From NCBI RefSeq assembly GCF_003253115.1, contig NZ_QEQF01000003.1:101396-165395 (forward strand): DNA of 64,000 bases. Direction: 5' to 3'. The position numbers and the translations under genes are program-made. This document shows, one piece after another, positions 59,221 to 64,000 of the stretch. Positions within the stretch are counted from its first letter, which is position 1. Each line of letters starts with the position of its first letter. A model generated the notes under the pieces. The model had not been told where the DNA came from. It did no database searches and worked only from the letters and a program-made list of their open reading frames with translations. The DNA is from Haemophilus_A paraphrohaemolyticus_A. Lineage in GTDB: Bacteria > Pseudomonadota > Gammaproteobacteria > Enterobacterales > Pasteurellaceae.

Positions 59221-60003
59221 ATGAATAATCCTATGTTTAAAAAAATTCTAAACACAATTTTACTCACCGCTATCGGTGCAGGTTTAGGCGCAACAACCGC
59301 CCATTATCAGCCTACGCAATGGCAAGCCCAAGCTCAATTTACTACCCCGAAAATGGCGGAATTAGGTAACTATTTTTCCCTTTTTTCCACCTTCCAACTG
59401 GTTTCTGGTGATGCAGAGGCGGTGGATATCAGCAAAATGGAAAGCAAAGCAACCCAAACAGCATTTTCAATTTTCTCGCAAAATTTAACCGCTAGCGAGC
59501 CACGCATAACCTTTTTAAGCCAACAGCCAAGTGTGCAACAACGTGCCGAATTAGAAGGATTATCCGCAAAAGCCTATGCCGAAAAATTAGCACAAGGTTT
59601 CCAAAATAACGTGAATGGCGATTCGGTAAATGTAAGTTTTTCCTCATATAATCTTGCTGATGTGGATAACTTATTTGTCGAATACTTAAAAAGTGTAAAT
59701 ACCACAACTCGCACTGCATTGAACAACGAACTTATCAATAAATGGAAAGCATTATTCCAACAAGTTAAAACGGCGGCAGAGGCAAAATTAGATGCCTCTT
59801 GGGAAAACAAACTCAAAATGATGCAATCGGTTCAACCGCTAGACAATAACCTTGTTGCCTTCCATTTTGAGAAAAATGCGAGCCTAAATGCCATTCCGAA
59901 ACCTTATCTGATTTTTGCAGGATTAGGCGCCATTGCAGGCTTTATGATGAGTTTGATTGCTTTGGCTATGTTAAACGTAAGAACGAAAAAACAAGTAAGT
60001 TAA
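59221..60003 (+). CDS. Wzz-like polysaccharide chain-length regulator
   Basis: The protein should be an inner-membrane regulator of polymer length. The ATG at 59221 gives MNNPMFKKILNTILLTAIGA; an upstream ATG at 59200 falls in the terminator hairpin. Membrane helices are at about 8-25 and 232-255 (YLIFAGLGAIAGFMMSLIAL), with a periplasmic domain of about 200 residues between them that includes coiled-coil-like stretches. At 260 residues it is shorter than typical Wzz (about 320-380). The pairing with wecA supports the role. Confidence 0.75.
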   Translation: MNNPMFKKILNTILLTAIGAGLGATTAHYQPTQWQAQAQFTTPKMAELGNYFSLFSTFQLVSGDAEAVDISKMESKATQTAFSIFSQNLTASEPRITFLSQQPSVQQRAELEGLSAKAYAEKLAQGFQNNVNGDSVNVSFSSYNLADVDNLFVEYLKSVNTTTRTALNNELINKWKALFQQVKTAAEAKLDASWENKLKMMQSVQPLDNNLVAFHFEKNASLNAIPKPYLIFAGLGAIAGFMMSLIALAMLNVRTKKQVS

Positions 60004-60132
60004 TTAAATACGCAATAGGAAGCGGTCGTTTTTAGTAAAAAGATCGGCATTATGTAGCAGTTGCACAAAGATTTAACCACTTGAAAATACTACAATCTCC
60101 ATTGAACTTACAATTCAATGGAGATTTTTATT

Positions 60133-60639
60133 ATGTCAGAAGCCTATCTAATTTCGCAAATGGTAAAGTTACTTGAGAAATGCCATAAAGAAAAAACGAT
60201 TGTCTCTTATAGATTGAAAGAATTGGTTAATCAAGAGAAATTATTAGAAGCACAGATTAGCTCTTTTACAACATCTTTAGGATATATCGATCCCAATTTT
60301 GATTTTAACACGATTAAAAAGGATTATGATGCTGCAAAATTACTTCGTCAAAAACCATTCAATAAGAATTTATCGTATCTAATTTCAGAAGTATTTAAAC
60401 AAAAGAATCAATGGCTAGATTTATATTTAATCACTTCTTATGCGATTAAAATAGATAAAGAGTTATTAACCACTCATTACCCTGAAGTAACAATACAGCA
60501 TAAATGTGCTATCGGAAATGCACTGCGTAAGTTATATAAACAAGGAATCATTGAGCGACAAGAGAAGTACTTACATTATAAGATTAAGAAAAGAGGAATG
60601 TTTGATACATCAGAATGGCGGTTAAAATCGTTTGAATAG
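60133..60639 (+). CDS. Hypothetical protein, coiled coil plus winged-helix-like C-terminus
   Basis: The ATG at 60133 after ggagattt gives MSEAYLISQMVKLLEKCHKE; an ATG five codons earlier is possible. Residues 5-45 form a coiled coil. The C-terminal 70 residues (CAIGNALRKLYKQGIIERQE) look like a winged helix, similar in layout to the protein encoded at 61960-62409 (MRAALKHWLDKGVVERLE). I do not recognise a named family. Its codons are more AT-rich than the core genes. It converges with the AbiEii-like gene across a terminator. Confidence 0.7.
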   Translation: MSEAYLISQMVKLLEKCHKEKTIVSYRLKELVNQEKLLEAQISSFTTSLGYIDPNFDFNTIKKDYDAAKLLRQKPFNKNLSYLISEVFKQKNQWLDLYLITSYAIKIDKELLTTHYPEVTIQHKCAIGNALRKLYKQGIIERQEKYLHYKIKKRGMFDTSEWRLKSFE

Positions 60640-60647
60640 GGGGAAGG

Positions 60648-60671
60648 AATAGCGGTAGAAATACCGCTATT
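60648..60671. terminator. Bidirectional terminator between the hypothetical and AbiEii-like genes
   Basis: aatagcggta and taccgctatt form a 10-bp stem around gaaa. Confidence 0.82.
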
Positions 60672-60676
60672 ATCAT

Positions 60677-61504
60677 TTAGAATTTCATTTTAAGCGAGGA
60701 CGACACAACATTTTGTGGTGTTTCTTCTTTCTTATTTGTTGCTTCATCTAGCAATGCTTTAAATTGCTTTTGAGCATTAGGCGTTAATGCCTGCATAGCT
60801 GGGTGATTGTGCATTTGTTGCGTGAAATAAATCATTTCTGCCATTTCATTTAGCTCAAGTGCAATTTGTTCAACGTCCATAATCTTATTTAGTAATGGAT
60901 CGGCTTCAATATCTTCCCGATATAAGCTCACTAATTTATCAGGATCTTGTGAAAAACCTTTTAAACGTGCAGCAAGTTCATCATCGAAATATTCAGCATA
61001 ATGGCTTGCTAAGAAATGCAAATCAAATAAATCACGCCCTTTCGTTCGAATATTATCACCATCATAAGTGGCGTGCAGTTTGTTATCAATAATGCGTTCT
61101 ACCGATGAAAAACGAATGCCATCTTTAACCGTAATTTGCTCATCTGATGCGGGTGTTCGGTAAGAAATTTCCATTTTTAGGGCATCTTTGACACCTGTAT
61201 CACGGATATGATAATTCACAATATAACGGCTCACTGTATCTGTATCTTTTTTCACATTAATCTCATCAATGACAATACCGTGCGGAGCTGATGCTTTAAT
61301 TTTATTGAGCAAATTTAACTTCTTACCAGAGTCAAAATCTAAATCTTCGGAAAAACGGTTTAAGCCGTAACCGAGATAAAGTGCTGTACCGCCCTTTAAA
61401 ACCAAAGGCGTATCAGAAAGATTTTTTAGGATATTCACCATCAATTTTTCGTGATGTTTATCACGTTCCGTGAGCATTACATTATCGGGTTTTTGCGTTT
61501 CCAT
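60677..61504 (-). CDS. AbiEii/AbiGii-type nucleotidyltransferase (toxin-like)
   Basis: This is a DUF1814-family nucleotidyltransferase of about 275 residues, like the toxin half of AbiE systems. Motif I is LKGGTALYLGYGLNRFSEDL followed by DFD; motif II is KMEISYR; motif IV is KGRDLFDLHFL. These are the family's catalytic signatures and look intact. The ATG at 61502-61504 gives METQKPDNVM; an earlier in-frame ATG (61522) lies in the previous gene. It overlaps the upstream gene by 28 bases. In AbiE the partner is a wHTH protein; a different protein precedes it here. Confidence 0.88.
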   Translation of the reverse strand: METQKPDNVMLTERDKHHEKLMVNILKNLSDTPLVLKGGTALYLGYGLNRFSEDLDFDSGKKLNLLNKIKASAPHGIVIDEINVKKDTDTVSRYIVNYHIRDTGVKDALKMEISYRTPASDEQITVKDGIRFSSVERIIDNKLHATYDGDNIRTKGRDLFDLHFLASHYAEYFDDELAARLKGFSQDPDKLVSLYREDIEADPLLNKIMDVEQIALELNEMAEMIYFTQQMHNHPAMQALTPNAQKQFKALLDEATNKKEETPQNVVSSSLKMKF

Positions 61505-61941
61505 AATTGTAAATTTTCCCATTCTTGTTCAGTTAAGTGTGGTTCAATTTGATTCAGCAAATCATAAACTGACTGTTTATCTTCATCATTAGGGAACCAA
61601 TCATCTAAAATAACACGTCCGATTGAGCCTGTTTGAAGTACAGCGGTATAGAGATAATCCACGCAAGCACGGGGGTGGTCGGCAAGCCAAACAGGATAAT
61701 TTTTAGGGTAATATCCCATTTCATTTAATCGTTTAGTGCCATCAATTACGCCTAGATTTCCCAATAGATGATTCGTGTTTCTTTTTTGGTTTTCACCGTA
61801 AATGTAAAAATCTTGCGGATAAGCATCATCATTTAACGCTGCCGCACTATGCCAATCGCCCGTACCATTTGGACTATGCACGTTTAATGCCACAATACTA
61901 CTGACATAGCGTTTAGGGTGTGTTTGAGGAATATACAGCAT
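61477..61941 (-). CDS. Uncharacterised protein, likely partner of the AbiEii-like toxin
   Basis: The 154-residue protein begins MLYIPQTHPKRYVSSIVALN and has a conspicuous HSPNGTGDWHSAAAL segment near residue 22, then NTNHLLGNLGVIDGTKRLNE and PVWLADHPRACVDYLYTAVL. I do not know this family by name. It overlaps the AbiEii-like gene, as antitoxin genes usually do, and comes 18 bases after the wHTH gene. The antitoxin role is inferred only from overlap and order. It could also be a separate component. Confidence 0.7.
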   Translation of the reverse strand: MLYIPQTHPKRYVSSIVALNVHSPNGTGDWHSAAALNDDAYPQDFYIYGENQKRNTNHLLGNLGVIDGTKRLNEMGYYPKNYPVWLADHPRACVDYLYTAVLQTGSIGRVILDDWFPNDEDKQSVYDLLNQIEPHLTEQEWENLQLWKRKNPIM

Positions 61942-61959
61942 AAACTTTCCTTAAATTGA

Positions 61960-62409
61960 TTATGTTTTAAGCTCATTATCTTTGAATTTCCATTTCACGT
62001 CCACCACATTAATTTCCAATCGTTCTACAACACCTTTATCAAGCCAATGCTTTAACGCAGCACGCATCGACACGGTATGTTGAGGGTGAATGATAGGTTC
62101 TTGACCGCACTTGATTAATACGCGTTTAATCAACTCATTCACGGTAAAATATCGGTCGGGTTCGGCTTTTAATTCTGCCAGTAATAATTGGCGGAGTTTC
62201 CCTTTAAATCGCCGTTTATAAGTACGATAAGAGTAAACCTCGGTATCGTATTCATTAGTCAAAGCTTCGGCTTCCATCACCTCTAAGGCATCTTGGAGCT
62301 TTTTGATTTTGCTATCAACCAATTCAAGGTGTTCTAATACTTGCTTTCGTTCACGCTGCAAGCGGTCGACTTTCGCCTGAATTTGACTAAGGTAGATTTT
62401 CTTTGCCAT
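61960..62409 (-). CDS. Coiled-coil plus winged-helix protein
   Basis: The 149-residue product has a long N-terminal coiled coil (LSQIQAKVDRLQRERKQVLE) of about 50 residues, a basic segment (YKRRFKGKLRQLL), and a C-terminal winged-helix-like domain (FTVNELIKRVLIKCG, then MRAALKHWLDKGVVERLE). It resembles the protein at 60133 in layout. The ATG shares a base with the transposase stop (TAATG), so translation is coupled. It may be a DNA-binding antitoxin component, as the wHTH protein AbiEi is, or an accessory of the transposase. Confidence 0.72.
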   Translation of the reverse strand: MAKKIYLSQIQAKVDRLQRERKQVLEHLELVDSKIKKLQDALEVMEAEALTNEYDTEVYSYRTYKRRFKGKLRQLLLAELKAEPDRYFTVNELIKRVLIKCGQEPIIHPQHTVSMRAALKHWLDKGVVERLEINVVDVKWKFKDNELKT

Positions 62410-63443
62410 TACATCATGAGCCTTTCTGCTGGACGGTGATTACCCTGCCAATAGCCTTGCCAGTCGGTTGTGTTATCCGTTGAAAGGCATTGCTCTAACG
62501 TGCTGTTGAACAAGCTAAGGTTATCAACGCGGCGATTATCTTCACGATAAGCACATTCGTTGGCGTAATTATCGAGGTATTTATTGCTGATTTTGTGGTG
62601 CGTACCAATAATCATACGTTTAAAACGACTGAAATAGCTTTCCGCAAGATTGTTAGTGATACCTTCATCACTGCGATACTCTTTTTGATGGTTTACGCGA
62701 CGCAAATCGTAGTGAATCATCAATTCGTCATAAGCCGAGTTTTCGTCTGCGTGAATACGACTTCCTACTTTGATATAGCTTGTTGCCAGTTTATTCACGA
62801 CTTGGCTATTTTCCGATAAAATCGGAAAGGTTAAGGTTTTCTTTGCGCCTACTAAATACGGGTTTTCTGCGGTTTCTTCTTCAGTGTAACGGCTTCGCAT
62901 TACCAAAATTGACCGTTTATTAGGATTGACGTTTTCTTTCAGTCGTCTGTCCACGCGTTCGTTTTTCTTATTTTTAGGGCGTGGAGCGGAATGAACGTAA
63001 GTGCCGTCAATATGGATTTCACCCGAAAGCGGAAATAACTGTTTTTGAATTTGTAGGCTTTCACGGATTTTGTGCGCGAGCGTAAACGCTGTTTTGTACT
63101 GAACATTCAAATCACGCGAAAGTTGGCAGGCAGACAAGCCTTTAGCGGCATTAACAAATAAGGCTATCGCGTAAAGGTAGGTCTGAATAGACAGTTTACG
63201 GTCGGCAAAAATCGTGCCTGATGTGACGCTAAAGGTATGATGACAATGTTTACACCGCCATTGATTGCGACTGGCAATGCGATAAGCAATATGCTGCACA
63301 CCGCACTTTGGACACACCACATTTTCCTCACTTCCCCAACGAATTTGGCATAGCAATGCCCGAGCTTCGCTATCAGATAGCTGTGTCATCTTGATAGGCG
63401 AAAGCGTACGTGACTTGCTTGAGAGGAGGAAGTTTTGAATCAT
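62409..63443 (-). CDS. IS1595-family (ISXO2-like) transposase
   Basis: The 344-residue protein begins with a zinc ribbon (CPKCGVQHIAYRIASRNQWR then CKHC), typical of IS1595. The catalytic domain has HIDGTYV, HADENSAYD and TNNLAESYFSRFKRMIIGTH, the DDN/E-type motifs. I could not find clear terminal inverted repeats on both sides. It is the first gene of a four-gene operon with a consensus promoter overlapped by a palindrome. Either a cargo-bearing transposon or a domesticated gene. Confidence 0.85.
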   Translation of the reverse strand: MIQNFLLSSKSRTLSPIKMTQLSDSEARALLCQIRWGSEENVVCPKCGVQHIAYRIASRNQWRCKHCHHTFSVTSGTIFADRKLSIQTYLYAIALFVNAAKGLSACQLSRDLNVQYKTAFTLAHKIRESLQIQKQLFPLSGEIHIDGTYVHSAPRPKNKKNERVDRRLKENVNPNKRSILVMRSRYTEEETAENPYLVGAKKTLTFPILSENSQVVNKLATSYIKVGSRIHADENSAYDELMIHYDLRRVNHQKEYRSDEGITNNLAESYFSRFKRMIIGTHHKISNKYLDNYANECAYREDNRRVDNLSLFNSTLEQCLSTDNTTDWQGYWQGNHRPAERLMM

Positions 63444-63500
63444 AATAATGAATGAAGTGTCCTTTAATTAGCAATAAAAAAGTTATATAATACACAATAG

Positions 63501-63533
63501 GCGTATTATATACGCATTTGAATCAAAAGTCAA
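63501..63533 (-). promoter_or_regulatory. Consensus promoter of the transposase operon covered by a palindrome
   Basis: On the minus strand TTGACT (63528-63533) and TATAAT (63505-63510) are 17 bases apart. The palindrome gcgta-ttata-tacgc (63501-63515) covers the -10 box. A related tgcgtatat recurs at the start of the regulator gene (63547-63555). The regulator encoded at 63548 is a natural candidate to repress here. Confidence 0.7.
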
Positions 63534-63547
63534 TACAGGGTATCTAA

Positions 63548-63889
63548 ATGCGTATATCTGAACGTCTAAAATTAGTTTGTGAAGAAAGAAAATGGAAGTT
63601 AAAAGATTTTTCTGAAATAACAGGTCTTCCTTACAGAACAGCTCAAGGTTATCTTAATGGTTCAAGAGAACCCAATTCAGAGGGGTTATCTATCATTTGT
63701 GAAAAAATAAATATAAATTTGAACTGGTTGGTTTGTGGAAAGGGAGCAGTATTTGGTGAGAGGTCTATGGATTTATCTATGACTGAGATTAAGTTGTTAA
63801 ACGATTTTAGAAAATGTAATGAGATCGGGAAGAAAGCTATTTTAGTTAATTGTAATGCGGTTTCTGAAATTATTGAATTTAAAGGTTAA
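63548..63889 (+). CDS. Phage-repressor-like XRE regulator
   Basis: The 113-residue protein starts MRISERLKLVCEERKWKLKD and has a helix-turn-helix at about 17-60 (FSEITGLPYRTAQGYLNGSR). The continuation INLNWLVCGKGAVFGE is typical of CI-like phage regulators of the Bacteriophage CI repressor helix-turn-helix family, whose peptidase domain is absent here. It is divergent from the transposase operon and 5 bases upstream of an ATPase gene, so it may control both directions. The ribosome site is weak. Confidence 0.82.
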   Translation: MRISERLKLVCEERKWKLKDFSEITGLPYRTAQGYLNGSREPNSEGLSIICEKININLNWLVCGKGAVFGERSMDLSMTEIKLLNDFRKCNEIGKKAILVNCNAVSEIIEFKG

Positions 63890-63894
63890 ATATT

Positions 63895-64000
63895 ATGCGA
63901 TTTAATATATCTAAAATTGGAAAAGTAAGATCGACTGAAATTGAGTTAAATGATCTCACTATAATTTGTGGAAAGAATAATACTGCTAAAACATATATAA
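63895..64000 (+). CDS. AAA-type ATPase, N-terminus only (cut by window edge)
   Basis: The visible 35 codons read MRFNISKIGKVRSTEIELND, then LTIICGKNNTAKTYI. This is the start of an AAA15/OLD-like or SMC-like ATPase: a strand, then a Walker A loop. The loop reads GKNNTAKT with Ala where Gly is usual before Lys. It starts 5 bases after the regulator and is probably cotranscribed. Many defence systems use such ATPases, but nothing more can be said without the rest. Confidence 0.65.
   Translation, partial: MRFNISKIGKVRSTEIELNDLTIICGKNNTAKTYI

Noticed and set aside
60011..63501. Possible direct repeat acgcaatagg / acacaatagg as target duplication around the transposase island
   Set aside because: Nine of ten bases match, but the size is not the 8 bp expected for IS1595, no inverted repeats adjoin them, and chance is likely in AT-rich DNA.
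1..64000. CRISPR arrays, rRNA operons or a prophage
   Set aside because: No regularly spaced direct repeats, no rRNA sequence, and apart from the CI-like regulator at 63548 no phage structural genes were seen.

Overview
The window is ordinary chromosomal DNA from a member of the Pasteurellaceae, in the clade that uses the Actinobacillus pleuropneumoniae-type DNA uptake signal: the 9-mer ACAAGCGGT (or its complement) recurs many times, mostly between genes, while the H. influenzae-type AAGTGCGGT does not stand out. AT-rich codon use, the dat/vapBC/ddc - coaBC - dut - slmA - yheU - crp block, comEA-like and radC genes with competence-type (CRP-S) sites, and oapA all fit. Mannheimia or Actinobacillus is the likely genus; I cannot name a species.

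Layout. 1-4115: anmK (cut by the left edge), trmN6, an M48 lipoprotein protease, epmC, tehA. 4142-4885: a decayed IS with intact inverted repeats. 4931-12389 (minus strand): modE, the accBC fatty-acid operon and the str operon (rpsL-rpsG-fusA-tuf), with hairpins between cistrons. 12512-18721: an XRE regulator, two small lipoproteins, LPS heptosyltransferases waaC and waaF around an unknown gene, a lysozyme-inhibitor-like lipoprotein and oapA. 18881-25246: comEA-like gene, psd, radC, and a TMAO/S-oxide reductase operon (monoheme cytochrome, torZ, torD). 25309-30630: an accessory restriction-modification locus in which a GIY-YIG/SF2-helicase protein is paired with two methyltransferase subunits and a divergent regulator. 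30650-38911: rpmB-rpmG, a structured leader in front of dat, vapBC nested between dat and ddc, then coaBC, dut, slmA, yheU, crp. 39148-47651: a LOG protein, tRNA-Ser(UGA), trmA, yifE, yihY-dtd, dapD, bioB, aroQ, a GT32 glycosyltransferase, a broken EamA transporter, yhhQ, with several palindromic repeats. 47781-60003: artPIQM, mdh, argR, yfcH, a Ca/Na antiporter, dsbD, hemL, wecA and a Wzz-like gene. 60133-64000: a second accessory island with an IS1595-type transposase that heads an operon ending in an AbiEii-like nucleotidyltransferase, then a phage-type regulator and an AAA ATPase cut by the right edge.

How the parts fit. ModE and torZ are linked through molybdenum, since TorZ is a molybdopterin enzyme. 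ArgR is encoded about 1.7 kb from the arginine importer operon artPIQM, whose promoter region carries ArgR-like palindromes. CRP is encoded here, and two of its Sxy-dependent competence targets (comEA-like, radC) carry matching sites. WecA and the Wzz-like protein point to surface polysaccharide assembly, and WaaC/WaaF to the LPS inner core.

The best candidates for little-described biology are the GIY-YIG-helicase restriction locus (25309-30630) and the transposase-led AbiEii operon (60677-63443). Two or three families of short palindromic repeats and the structured RNA before dat come next. All domain calls are from reading motifs by eye; no database search was run.
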